A DNA stretch of 64,000 bases from Spirochaetae bacterium HGW-Spirochaetae-1 (GTDB lineage: Bacteria; Spirochaetota; UBA4802; UBA5550). A program made the translations under genes and the position numbers. Each line of letters begins with the position of its first letter. Position 1 is the first letter of the stretch. Below the pieces are notes generated by a model, which saw only the letters and a program-made list of their open reading frames with translations, was not told the origin of the DNA and searched no databases. Location of the stretch: positions 8,430 through 72,429 of the forward strand of contig PGXY01000012.1 of assembly GCA_002839375.1 (NCBI GenBank), read 5' to 3'. Below are positions 1 to 7,262 of the stretch, in pieces.

Positions 1-222
1 CTCGATGACCGGTGGCGTATCGAAGCGACCGGGGAGGCCATAACAGAAAATTTATGCCAGAGAGCCCTCTCCACGGAGGAGTTAGCGCGCGACCCACAGG
101 ATGTGGGAAGTGTCTGTGGAGCCACGGGCGACGCTTTTTGGGACGTCCTGTCCCGCGTCGCCATTGAAACATCCTGTTTGGAAGATGGCGAGAACAGACG
201 CGGAGGCGGGGTGAGGTCCGTG
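1..222. repeat. Mosaic hairpin repeat, copy A (cut by window edge)
   Basis: This copy begins inside the hairpin (right arm CGTATCGAAGCGACCGGGG) and continues with a tail shared almost base for base with 2400-2531. From about position 63 it also matches 3400-3476. Relative to those copies it has roughly 55 extra bases between GCCACGG (near 120) and ATGGCGAG (near 185). It ends in a CGGGGTGAGG motif also found at the ends of the copies at 935 and 2050. No convincing gene lies in it. Confidence 0.8.
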
Positions 223-241
223 AAACCCTAAAATATCTTGA

Positions 242-567
<326 letters not shown>

Positions 568-568
<1 letters not shown>

Positions 569-921
569 TGAGATTCAAAGTAGACGAAAACCTGCCCGTT
601 GAAGTCGCCCGCCTGCTTCGTGAAAATAGTTAAGACGCGCATACTGTTCATGAAGAACACATGACAGGGGCCCGTGATGAAGATATTCTCGGAACCTGCA
701 TGCAAGAGGAAAGAATACTGATAACGCTTGATCTTGATTTTGCAGATATCCGGAACTGCCCTCCCGGAGAAACTCCGGGCATCCTGGTCATAAGAATGAA
801 TAAACAGGATAAACGAACGATAATAGATACTGTAGCCCGCCTGTTGAAAGTAATCACAAAAGAACAGGTCGCCGATAAACTGTGGATTGTGTAAGAAAAC
901 AGGATAAGAATACGGGAATAA
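568..921 (+). pseudogene. DUF5615 PIN-like toxin, interrupted by two in-frame TAA codons
   Basis: From the ATG at 568 the frame reads MRFKVDENLPVEVARLLREN, the typical DUF5615 start with its conserved acidic residue. It meets TAA at 631-633 where relatives usually have a His or Tyr before DAHTV. The same frame continues with family-like sequence (DAHTVHEEHMTGARDEDI, ITLDLDFADIR) to a second TAA at 892-894. It then runs on with ENRIRIRE to a third TAA at 919-921, matching the usual family C-terminus. There is no frameshift, so the gene was lost by point changes and probably recently. An internal ATG at 661 could start a 77-residue fragment, but that would lack the first active-site strand. The normal toxin role is presumed ribonuclease activity blocked by the DUF433 partner. 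Confidence 0.8.
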
Positions 922-934
922 AAGTATTATTCCA

Positions 935-1181
935 GGCCCCGGTTGCTGAGTGATCGCTGTCTCGATACGACAGTTTTGCTGTTATCCGGCAACCGGGCGA
1001 TCGTATCGAAGCGACCGGGGGGGGCCATAGCAGAGAATTTATGCCAAAAAGCCCTCTCTTTGTGGGAGAGCTCAAAACACGAAGTTTTAGCGTCGAGCGC
1101 GGCCAGGAGGTCCACCAGGGAATTCCGGTCAGAGAGCCCTCTCCTGTGGGAGAGGGCGCGGCGGAGCCGGGGTGAGGTGAG
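935..1181. repeat. Mosaic hairpin repeat, copy B
   Basis: 935-1026 can fold into a long imperfect hairpin. The outer arms are GGCCCCGGTTGCT and AGCGACCGGGG, and the inner arms CTCGATACG and CGTATCG. The tail from about 1046 shares sequence with 3310-3400, including CGAAGTTTTAG, GTCGAGCGCGG and AGGAGGTCCACCA. The end (about 1135-1181) carries CCCTCTCC...GGAGAGGG and GGGGTGAGGT, as in the element at 2050-2160. It separates the first and second TA modules. The rest of the gap up to 1319 is AT-rich and I see no gene in it. Confidence 0.8.
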
Positions 1182-1319
1182 TTTTGGGTTGAGAAAGAAA
1201 TTATAATTATTGATGCTTTCTTGATGAATAATTTAATTATTTTGATTGAAATGAAAACACCGTTTTAATACATTTTGATACATTGTTTTGTTGAGAATTG
1301 GAACGGGGAGAAAGATACA

Positions 1320-1553
1320 ATGAAAACCATAAGTCTGAAATCACGCATCGGGGCCGACGGTCTCTTGAAGATCAAGGTCCCCACGAACGAAAAGGAAGTG
1401 GATGTAGACGTGGTTGTCATCATACAACCTGAGAATAAGAGGAAAAGCGCCTGGCCTGAAGGTTTTTTTGACGCTACTTATGGGAGTTTCAGAAAGGAAC
1501 CTCTGAAGAGACCTCCCCAGGGAGAGTATCCCGACAGGGAGCCCTTGAAATGA
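1320..1553 (+). CDS. VapB-like antitoxin
   Basis: A 77-residue protein beginning MKTISLKSRIGADGLLKIKV, with a short beta-rich N-terminal half and a C-terminal WPEGFFDATYGSF motif followed by a Pro-rich tail. This layout is typical of small antitoxins encoded immediately before PIN-domain VapC toxins. The start at 1320 is supported by GGGGAGAAAG just upstream; an in-frame ATG at 1275 lacks this. The stop overlaps the next start (ATGA at 1550-1553), a classic translational coupling for TA pairs. The gene is intact although the toxin is not. The exact antitoxin family is uncertain; no DNA-binding fold is obvious by eye. Confidence 0.75.
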   Translation: MKTISLKSRIGADGLLKIKVPTNEKEVDVDVVVIIQPENKRKSAWPEGFFDATYGSFRKEPLKRPPQGEYPDREPLK

Positions 1554-1948
1554 AATATCTGCTGGATACCAATGTATGCATTAAATACCTGAACGGCGAA
1601 TCGGATAAAATCAGGCAAAAGTTATCGTCCATAAGGCCGGAACATGTGGCCGTTTGTTCCATAGTACGCGCATAACTTTTCACGGGCGCCTATAAAAGCA
1701 AGTCTTTCGTGAAGACCTATAAGAAACTGAATACCTTTCTTGAAGTCTTTCCATCACTTTCCTTTGACGATGAGGCGTCAGAGATTTACGGGAAAATAAG
1801 ATCACGTCTGGAAAAGTCGGGACAACCAATCGGACCGTATGATCTGCAAATAGCCAGCCTTGCCGTGTTAAATAATTTGACCCTGGTGACGCATAACGTA
1901 AAGGAATTCTCGCGGATCAAAGAACTAAAGATCGAGGATTGGGAATAA
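1550..1948 (+). pseudogene. PIN-domain toxin (VapC-like) with one in-frame TAA
   Basis: The frame starts MKYLLDTNVCIKYLNG, the PIN-domain strand carrying the first catalytic Asp. It runs to SIVRA and meets TAA at 1673-1675. The codon lies where VapC proteins have the conserved acidic residue of the RAELFYGA motif, so GAA to TAA is the simplest change. The same frame then continues LFTGAYKSK and later PIGPYDLQIAS (third and fourth acidic sites) and THNVKEFSRI to a normal stop at 1946-1948. Apart from the nonsense codon the protein is complete at 132 residues. An internal ATG at 1709 gives a 79-residue piece lacking the first two catalytic acids, so activity is unlikely. The family normally cleaves RNA. 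Confidence 0.85.
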
Positions 1949-2049
1949 TTCCTTAACCACGCCGACCCGGAATAGATCCTGGAGCCATATAAGAAGCACG
2001 CCCGGGAACTGGAGGAGCCGAAATCATCGGCCCCTACGGTGATGGTTTT

Positions 2050-2160
2050 ACCTCACCCCCCGGCCCCCTCTCCCACAGGAGAGGGGGAGGTCGTGGCAGA
2101 GAATTTATGACGATGAGCCCTCTCCTTGTGGGAGAGGGCGCGGCGGAGCCGGGGTGAGGT
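2050..2160. repeat. Miniature palindromic element with 10-bp terminal inverted repeats
   Basis: The element begins ACCTCACCCC (2050-2059) and ends GGGGTGAGGT (2151-2160), perfect 10-bp terminal inverted repeats. Inside, CCCTCTCCCACAGGAGAGGG and CCCTCTCCTTGTGGGAGAGGG form two further palindromes around GCAGAGAATTTATG. The right half recurs at the end of copy B (1130-1181). It has no coding capacity and resembles a REP- or MITE-type element. I see no clear target-site duplication. Confidence 0.7.
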
Positions 2161-2161
2161 G

Positions 2162-2254
2162 AAAACCGTGGATTGCCTCATGGCGCTGTGTGACGGCCTT
2201 GAGGAACGTCTCGGCCGGGTCGAGGCCGACAGAGATGCGTTGCGGCGGGCGGTG
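2162..2254 (+). pseudogene. Fragment of a type I restriction specificity subunit (HsdS-like)
   Basis: Thirty-one codons in one frame read as VDCLMALCDGLEERLGRVEA and then a short Arg/Ala-rich helix. This resembles the conserved helical spacer of HsdS proteins, whose usual form is close to DELMALCDRLE. The fragment starts directly at the end of the palindromic element (2160) and ends where the next hairpin repeat begins (2258), so it seems trapped between repeats. No start, target recognition domain or partner hsdM/hsdR is present. The match is by eye to a short motif, hence the moderate confidence. Confidence 0.5.
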
Positions 2255-2257
2255 TGC

Positions 2258-2531
2258 CTCGATACGACGGCTTCGCCGTCACTCGGCAACCGAGGTCTCG
2301 GTCTTTGAGTGAAATACTCAGAAGGGAGTAAGGCCCCGGTTGCTGAGTGCCACCGCCATCTCGATACGGTGGCTTCGCCATCACTCGATGACCGGTGGCG
2401 TATCGAAGCGACCGGGGAGGCCATAACAGAAAATTTATGCCAAAAAGCCCTTTCCACGGAGGAGTTAGCGCGCGACCCACAGGATGTGGGAAGTGTCTGT
2501 GGAGCCACGGATGGCGAGAACAGACGCGGAG
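2258..2531. repeat. Mosaic hairpin repeat, copy D
   Basis: A short hairpin-like part (CTCGATACGACGGCTTCGCCG, 2258-2278) is followed by a full hairpin at 2332-2422. Its outer arms are GGCCCCGGTTGCT and AGCGACCGGGGAGGCC, and its inner arms CTCGATACG and CGTATCG. The tail from 2423 to 2531 (TAACAGAAAATTTATGCC through GAGTTAGCGCGCGACCC to CAGACGCGGAG) matches copy A and the end of copy E. It lies between the second and third TA modules. Confidence 0.8.
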
Positions 2532-2601
2532 AAATGCCCGCATATGCCATTATAAAATAGTATGAGATACTTTTTGAGGATTCGTATGCCGGAGAAAAAG
2601 C

Positions 2602-2907
2602 ATGGGAAAGAAAAATCTCACAATTGAAGATATAAGAAAAGTATTAGCACTGCATAGAGATGCTCTTGAAGCACAATATGGAGTTCTTGAGCTTGGCCTG
2701 TTCGGCTCCATGGTCAGGGGAGAGGCTGATGAAAAAAGTGATATCGATATACTGGTATCATTCAGCAAAAATATCGATTATTTCGATTTTCTTGATTTGG
2801 AAGAATCTCTTGAAAAGCTGCTGGGAATGCCCGTCGATCTGGTTGAAAGGAGGGCGCTCAAACCGTATATCGGTGAACGTATACTAAACGAGATGGTAAT
2901 TCTGTGA
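2602..2907 (+). CDS. MntA-type nucleotidyltransferase antitoxin
   Basis: A 101-residue minimal nucleotidyltransferase with the signature GSMVRGEADEKSDIDILVSF, i.e. G-S followed by D-x-D, near residues 36-55. MntA proteins transfer AMP to the HEPN partner toxin HepT and neutralise it. The C-terminal part (VDLVERRALKPYIGERIL) is also typical of the family. The start at 2602 follows GGAGAAAAAGC; the stop overlaps a GTG start for the HEPN gene (GTGA at 2904-2907). The gene is intact. Antitoxin assignment comes from family and the adjacent HEPN frame. Confidence 0.85.
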   Translation: MGKKNLTIEDIRKVLALHRDALEAQYGVLELGLFGSMVRGEADEKSDIDILVSFSKNIDYFDFLDLEESLEKLLGMPVDLVERRALKPYIGERILNEMVIL

Positions 2908-3247
2908 AAGGTTCAAGAGATTACCGCGATTATTTTAAAGACATCATCGTCGAGACGGGACGCATCATGGAATTTACAGAAGGAATGAACTATGATGACT
3001 TCGCCGCCGATGCCAAAACCGTGTACGCCGTTATCCGCTCCTTTGAAATTATTGGGGAAGCGGTAAAAAAATACCGCCGGAGATACGCAGCAAGTATCCA
3101 GGCATACCATGGAAAAAAATCGCTGGAATGCGTGACAAGCTTATCCATGAATATTTTGGAACCAGCCTTCCCATCCTGTGGGAAACCATAAAAAAAAGAA
3201 TACCTGAACTTGAAAGAGAACTCTTGCCTTTAAAAGATGAGTTGTAA
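2904..3247 (+). pseudogene. HepT-like HEPN toxin, frameshifted in an A7 tract
   Basis: From GTG at 2904 the frame reads KGSRDYRDYFKDIIVETGRI and reaches FEIIGEAVKK, typical of HepT. It then runs through seven A residues (3065-3071) into unrelated sequence ending at 3191. Shifting by -1 at this tract restores family sequence: IPPEIRSKYPGIPWKKIAGM, then RDKLIHEYFG with the catalytic R-x4-H motif, ending at TAA 3245-3247. Eight A residues would give one uninterrupted frame. The gene is therefore either a one-base deletion pseudogene, a phase-variable or slippery-site gene (A AAA AAA is a known -1 slip heptamer), or a base-calling error. Confidence 0.8.
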
Positions 3248-3302
3248 AGACTGCAGTATTTTCCCGCAAGAAATTCCTGGCAACCGGGAAAATTTCCCTG
3301 CA

Positions 3303-3476
3303 AGAAAGCCCTCTCATCTGAAAGAGATCAAAACTCGAAGTTTTAGTGTCGAGCGCGGACAGGAGGTCCACCATGGAATTCCGGTCAGAGAGCCCTCTCC
3401 ACGGAGGAGTTAGCGCGCGACCCACAGGATGTGGGAAGTGTCTGTGGAGCCACGGATGGCGAGAACAGACGCGGAG
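3303..3476. repeat. Mosaic repeat, copy E, abutting tRNA-Val
   Basis: The first half (about 3310-3400) matches copy B, including CGAAGTTTTAG, GTCGAGCGCGG and AGGAGGTCCACC. The second half (3400-3476, GAGTTAGCGCGCGACCC to CAGACGCGGAG) matches copies A and D, so this copy is a recombinant. It stops seven bases from the 3' end of the tRNA-Val gene. AGGAGGTCCACCATG inside it looks like a ribosome site and start, but the frame behind it gives no recognisable protein. Confidence 0.8.
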
Positions 3477-3483
3477 ATCTTCT

Positions 3484-3556
3484 TGGGCGCTGAGGGGATC
3501 GAACCCCCGACCCTCTGCTTGTAAGGCAGATGCTCTCCCAGCTGAGCTAAGCGCCC
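3484..3556 (-). tRNA. tRNA-Val (anticodon UAC)
   Basis: The minus strand folds as a standard cloverleaf. Acceptor arms GGGCGCT and AGCGCCC pair fully. The D arm is GCTCAGCTGGGAGAGC and the anticodon stem CTGCC/GGCAG-like with loop CTTACAA. The T arm is GTCGGGGGTTCGATCCCC-like, followed by discriminator A. The anticodon TAC reads valine codons. CCA is not encoded. The first ten bases overlap the end of the HU-family gene, whose stop codon is tRNA bases 8-10. The 3' end faces the repeat/TA island. Confidence 0.93.
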
Positions 3557-3831
3557 GTTTTGTTGTTTTCTCTTTCAGTAGCCTTGCTGCCCCGGAAGGC
3601 CAGCATTTTTTTCGCCGGAACTTCAAGAATTCTTCCGGCGATGGGGGAATGAACTTTTCTGGCTTTCTTGTCTGCCTGGTAGAAGGTGCCGAAGCCCCTT
3701 ATTTCCACCTGCTCATTCCTGTCTGTACATTCTATTATCTTTTCAAGGAAGGTGTCTATTATTTCAAGAACTTCCTTTTTTTTTAAGCCCCTTTTCAAAG
3801 ATATCAGGTTGACTATGTCAGTTTTAGTCAA
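3547..3831 (-). CDS. HU/IHF-family DNA-binding protein
   Basis: A 94-residue histone-like protein. TKTDIVNLIS opens the helical dimerisation part, and VEIRGFGTFYQADKKARKVH is the beta-arm region with the family's GFGxF signature. HU and IHF proteins bend and compact DNA as dimers. The start is TTG (3829-3831), since no ATG fits the family's N-terminus. The gene lies 12 bp after rpsT and its stop codon (TAG at 3547-3549) lies inside the tRNA-Val gene, so rpsT, HU and tRNA-Val are probably one transcript. Cleavage by RNase P at the tRNA 5' end would remove the stop codon from the message. HU versus IHF cannot be settled by eye. Confidence 0.92.
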   Translation of the reverse strand: MTKTDIVNLISLKRGLKKKEVLEIIDTFLEKIIECTDRNEQVEIRGFGTFYQADKKARKVHSPIAGRILEVPAKKMLAFRGSKATERENNKTGA

Positions 3832-3843
3832 GAGGATACCCTC

Positions 3844-4128
3844 TTATGCTTGTGTCTGTTTGAGTACGTTGTTGATCTTCTTTGCTATTCTTGATTTTCT
3901 GCGCGCGGCTGTGTTTTTGTGCAAGGTTCTTTTAGCGGCAGCTGCGTCTATAGTGCTTGAGAACTGGGTGAAAAGGGTTGTGAGTTCTTCAGCGTTTTTT
4001 TCTTTTGTGTCAAGAGCCTTGTTAACTTTTTTAGACGCAGTTCTTATGGCTGATTTGTCCTGCGTGTTTTTCTGTCTGCGTTTCTCGTTCTGACGATTAC
4101 GCTTTTCCTGTGATTTAGTGTTTGCCAA
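3844..4128 (-). CDS. rpsT: 30S ribosomal protein S20
   Basis: A 94-residue, very basic, helical protein beginning MANTKSQEKRNRQNEKRR and ending in a Lys/Gln-rich tail. The second half (TLHKNTAARRKSRIAKKIN) is characteristic of S20, a primary 16S rRNA binder of the small subunit. The start codon is TTG (4126-4128) behind AGGTAGTATACA. A UUG start for rpsT is also known in Escherichia coli, where it takes part in autoregulation. It is first in a short operon with the HU-family gene and tRNA-Val. Confidence 0.96.
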   Translation of the reverse strand: MANTKSQEKRNRQNEKRRQKNTQDKSAIRTASKKVNKALDTKEKNAEELTTLFTQFSSTIDAAAAKRTLHKNTAARRKSRIAKKINNVLKQTQA

Positions 4129-4175
4129 TGTATACTACCTTTTTATGTAAAAATTTTTCATCAATACGGTTAGCA

Positions 4176-4204
4176 AATATGTGAGCAGACATAAAAACTG
4201 TCAA
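4176..4204 (-). promoter_or_regulatory. Sigma70-type promoter for rpsT-HU-tRNA-Val
   Basis: On the minus strand TTGACA (4199-4204) and CATATT (4176-4181) are 17 bp apart. They lie about 50-75 bp before the rpsT start. The -35 is a perfect consensus and the -10 matches at four of six positions. Confidence 0.6.
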
Positions 4205-4231
4205 GAATATTACCAAAAAAAAAGAAAAATT

Positions 4232-4759
4232 TCATTGCGATATGAGCATCATGAAGAGCTTTCGGGGATAATAGTAGACCCGGCTCTTGATTTTCCCTTC
4301 AAGGTCCTTTTTGAAATAAAAAAGCACTCGTGTATTGGACGTATTGTATGAATAGGTATATTCATTGCCCTCTTCCTTGATTTCGGGCGGCCCGTAGAGT
4401 TTTTTCAGGTTCGAGCCGATGGTGTTTATTTCCGTTGCGTTGCTGTTCTCATAGTCATCGAGAACACTGTAAAGCTGCCCCTTTACGAAAAGGTAATCCG
4501 TCACCGGCCTGGAATTGATCCTCAGTATGATGCATTCCCGCGAGAGTGTGGGATCTACGTTCAGAATGTGGCGCAGAATCTTGTTTTTATACTGGGGTTT
4601 ATCATCGGCATAAAAGGTCACTGCCTCCCGGTCCGCCTGCAGGGACTTCTTTACCGATTCCATGGAAACACCCCAGGTAAAATCGGCGTTACGGGAATAA
4701 AGAAGGGGGCAGGATATTAAAATACATGCCATAATGAACAAGGTGCTTTTGCGCTGCAT
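4232..4759 (-). CDS. Secreted protein of unknown function
   Basis: A 175-residue protein with an N-terminal signal peptide (basic start, hydrophobic stretch at about 7-20 ending near LLYSRNA). The mature part begins with ADFTWGVSMESVKK, a pattern seen in exported proteins that follow substrate- or stress-related folds. No catalytic motif is visible. C-terminal strands (YTYSYNTSNTRVLFYFKKDL, then Tyr-rich) suggest a small beta domain. It stands alone, with rpsT downstream in the same direction. I do not recognise the family. Confidence 0.75.
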   Translation of the reverse strand: MQRKSTLFIMACILISCPLLYSRNADFTWGVSMESVKKSLQADREAVTFYADDKPQYKNKILRHILNVDPTLSRECIILRINSRPVTDYLFVKGQLYSVLDDYENSNATEINTIGSNLKKLYGPPEIKEEGNEYTYSYNTSNTRVLFYFKKDLEGKIKSRVYYYPRKLFMMLISQ

Positions 4760-4948
4760 TTCCCGTTGACCGTATACTTTATAATATTCCCGGGCAGTTA
4801 TCGAAGGTTCTGAATAAAAGATATTTCATTACTTTCCTTATTCCCCGGGATGAAATTGTATTCTGGAGACAGTTGAAAAGCAATTACATTTTTGTCAAAT
4901 ATTTTCGATATTACAGGTTCCTGCCGTAACGATGGAATGAGAGAATTT

Positions 4949-5019
4949 TGAACCCCTTGCAGGGGTGGCGGCTGTCAGTTCATATGGATATTGAGTATTT
5001 CCGCCGGGGTTTCCAGGGT
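4949..5019 (+). repeat. Dispersed palindromic repeat, copy R1
   Basis: The palindrome GAACCCCTTGCAGGGGTGGC is followed about 25 bases later by TTCCGCCGGGGTTTCC, the two-part signature of this family. It lies in the 390-bp gap between the secreted-protein gene at 4232 and the small gene at 5151. Copies R1 and R2 bracket that small gene in the same orientation. I see nothing else in the gap. Confidence 0.7.
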
Positions 5020-5150
5020 AAGTTAGGTTAAAACCGGGAAAATTTCATTTACAGGATAAATAAACTATATTAATTTGTAAACATCCACGGGGTGATTTAC
5101 CTTATTGGTATGAATGCCCTATTTGTTCTCACGATTCAGGAGGTGCGGCG

Positions 5151-5474
5151 GTGAAAAGGTATACAGGAATAGTGCTGACGGTTCTTCTCTCCCTGACCAT
5201 GACGGCAGTGCAGGGCGTGACAGCGAAACCGAAAGAAAAGGTCTTTTCCGGTGTCGTAATTTATTTCAGTGACGACTGTGTTGAACTGAAAAAGGGGAAG
5301 ACTGAAGTGACGGTCTACCTCGACAAGCAGACCATCGTGGAGAATAAAACCGGCGATGAAGGACAATCGGCCCTTTCCCTCTGCCAGAAAGCCAAAGCAT
5401 ATTATATCATAGAGGGGGGCAGGGCCAGGCTGATAAAACTGCAGATTCTTTCCCCGGGATACTGCGGCAGTTGA
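5151..5474 (+). CDS. Small secreted protein of unknown function
   Basis: A 107-residue protein with a clear signal peptide (MKRYTGIVLTVLLSLTMTAV, cleavage likely after VTA near residue 25). The mature part is about 80 residues with alternating strands (FSGVVIYFSD, TEVTVYLDK, AYYIIEGGRARLIKL). Three cysteines (in DDCVE, SLCQK and near the C-terminus) might form a disulfide. GGAGGTGCGGCG precedes the ATG. I do not recognise the family. The gene is framed by copies R1 and R2 of the dispersed repeat. Confidence 0.75.
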   Translation: MKRYTGIVLTVLLSLTMTAVQGVTAKPKEKVFSGVVIYFSDDCVELKKGKTEVTVYLDKQTIVENKTGDEGQSALSLCQKAKAYYIIEGGRARLIKLQILSPGYCGS

Positions 5475-5536
5475 AGTGCTTATTAGGGAAAATTTACAGA
5501 GATGATTGCCGCACTGCTGGAAAATGAATAAATTTC

Positions 5537-5632
5537 AAACCCCTCGCAGGGGTGGCGGCGATATGTTCCTGCATAACCTTATTACATTCGCCGGGGTCCC
5601 ATCGTATCGTTCTTCGCGTTCTTCCTGTGAAA
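5537..5632 (+). repeat. Dispersed palindromic repeat, copy R2
   Basis: AAACCCCTCGCAGGGGTGGC leads, then CGCCGGGGTCCC at about 5589-5600, then TTCTTCGCGTTCTTCCTGTG. The copy at 55507-55601 carries the same three blocks in the opposite orientation. It lies between the small secreted gene and mpl. Short frames inside it are not credible genes. Confidence 0.8.
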
Positions 5633-5704
5633 TTCTTAAATATGGATTGACCGAAAAATCCTTTTATTCTTACATTCCCGTTACTTACGCTAAGGAACAT
5701 TTCA

Positions 5705-7126
5705 ATGAACTATAAAAAAATACATCTCACGGGCATCGGCGGTATAGCCATGGGAACACTGGCCTGCATGCTCAGGGAGTCAGGGTATGATATTACCGGT
5801 TCCGACAGCGGCGTCTATCCGCCCATGAGCGATATCCTCCGTGATGCCCGAATTGAATACGGCCCCTTCAGCGAGGACAATGCCGCCGCCGCCGACCTGG
5901 TGATTGTCGGCAACGCCATAAGCAGAGGAAACGTTGAAGCCGAGTATGTTCTCAATGAAAAGAAGCCATACCTGTCCATGGCCGGCGCGCTCCATGAATT
6001 TTTTCTCCGCGACCGCGAGGTCATCGCCGTGTGCGGGACCCACGGTAAAACCACCACCACGGCTCTTCTAGCCCATATCCTGACCGTGGCAGGCCTGGAC
6101 CCCTCGTGTTTTATCGGCGGCAATTCCATAAACCTGGGGAAAAACTACCGCCTGGGCAAAGGAAAATATTTCATCATCGAGGGCGATGAATACGACTCTG
6201 CCTTCTTCGAAAAGGTGCCCAAGTTCATCTTTTACCGGCCGTCGCACTGTATCCTCACCTCGCTGGAATTTGATCATGCCGATATCTACCGCGATCTCGA
6301 TGAAATATCCCTCTGGTTCAAAAGACTGGTGAATATCATCCCATCGAAGGGAAACATCGTATACAGCAGCGCCTATGATACGCTGCGTCCCGTGATCGCG
6401 GGCTCCCGGAGCAGGTGCGCGTCCTTTGGAAGCGGCGGTTCCGATTTCACCTGGCATTTCAGCGGGTACACGGAGCAGGGCGCCGCCTTGTCTCTTTCAT
6501 CGCCCGGTGACGGGGCGGAACTGGCCCTGGAATCGACTCTCTTCGGTGATTTCAATTATGCGAATATTGCCGGTGCCGCCGGCATGGCCCTGAAACTGGG
6601 CATCGCTGCGGAAGATATAATCGAAGCGGTGAAAACTTTCCGCGGCGTGAAACGGCGTCAGGAGATTATTTACCGCGGTGCCAATCTGGTCATTTATGAG
6701 GATTTTGCCCATCACCCCACGGCCATCGGCTACATGTTGAGGACCCTGGCTCACCGCCATACCGGGTCTAAAATATGGGCGATCTATGAGCCCCGGTCCG
6801 CAACGAGCCGGCGCAATGTATTCCAGAATGAGCTCCCCGGCGCCTTTGAACCGGCCGGCGCGGTCCTGATGAAAACACTTTTTAATCCCGGGGCCATTCC
6901 CCCCGGAGAACGTCTTGATCTGGACAGGGTACGTGCCGACCTGGAAACCCGGGGAAAGGACGCGCGTCTTTTCGGCGATGTGGATGCCATTATCAGGTAT
7001 GTGGCGGACCATATCGATTTCGGTGAGGAAAATATCATCATCATCATGTCCAATGGAGGATTTGACGGTATTTATCATGAAATCAGCCGGGTCATGGGGG
7101 ACCTGGAGGTAAAAAGTCGTAACTGA
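5705..7126 (+). CDS. mpl: UDP-N-acetylmuramate:L-alanyl-gamma-D-glutamyl-meso-diaminopimelate ligase
   Basis: A 473-residue Mur ligase. An N-terminal Rossmann domain (HLTGIGGIAMGTLACMLRES) binds the UDP sugar. The ATP loop GTHGKTTTT is at residues 111-119, the central EGDEYDSAFFEKVPKF segment is characteristic of Mpl, and the C-terminal domain carries HHPTAI and YEPRSATSRRN. Mpl attaches recycled tripeptide directly to UDP-MurNAc in the cytoplasm and so salvages cell-wall peptides. The length agrees with the family. AAGGA lies just before the ATG. Distinction from MurC rests on the EYDSAFF and HHPTAI sequence contexts. It implies a diaminopimelate-type peptidoglycan if the usual specificity holds. 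Confidence 0.93.
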   Translation: MNYKKIHLTGIGGIAMGTLACMLRESGYDITGSDSGVYPPMSDILRDARIEYGPFSEDNAAAADLVIVGNAISRGNVEAEYVLNEKKPYLSMAGALHEFFLRDREVIAVCGTHGKTTTTALLAHILTVAGLDPSCFIGGNSINLGKNYRLGKGKYFIIEGDEYDSAFFEKVPKFIFYRPSHCILTSLEFDHADIYRDLDEISLWFKRLVNIIPSKGNIVYSSAYDTLRPVIAGSRSRCASFGSGGSDFTWHFSGYTEQGAALSLSSPGDGAELALESTLFGDFNYANIAGAAGMALKLGIAAEDIIEAVKTFRGVKRRQEIIYRGANLVIYEDFAHHPTAIGYMLRTLAHRHTGSKIWAIYEPRSATSRRNVFQNELPGAFEPAGAVLMKTLFNPGAIPPGERLDLDRVRADLETRGKDARLFGDVDAIIRYVADHIDFGEENIIIIMSNGGFDGIYHEISRVMGDLEVKSRN

Positions 7127-7170
7127 CAGTTGATTCGGTATACATACCCTATGTTCTCCCGGTATGGCGC

Positions 7171-7198
7171 TTGACATAACGGCACTTTCTATGATAAT
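7171..7198 (+). promoter_or_regulatory. Sigma70-type promoter before the nfeD-like gene
   Basis: TTGACA (7171-7176) and GATAAT (7193-7198) are 16 bp apart, with TATG just before the -10 as an extended element. They lie about 65 bp before the start at 7263. Confidence 0.6.
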
Positions 7199-7262
7199 AT
7201 GATATATACTGCCGTAGCGATGGTAGTTGCACATATCGAAGTAAAAGGGACGATATAACACT

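Noticed and set aside
3346-3786. Long plus-strand frame over the repeat, tRNA-Val and HU gene
   Set aside because: It crosses a tRNA gene and the HU gene in antisense. The start lies in a repeat; the sequence has no protein-like pattern.
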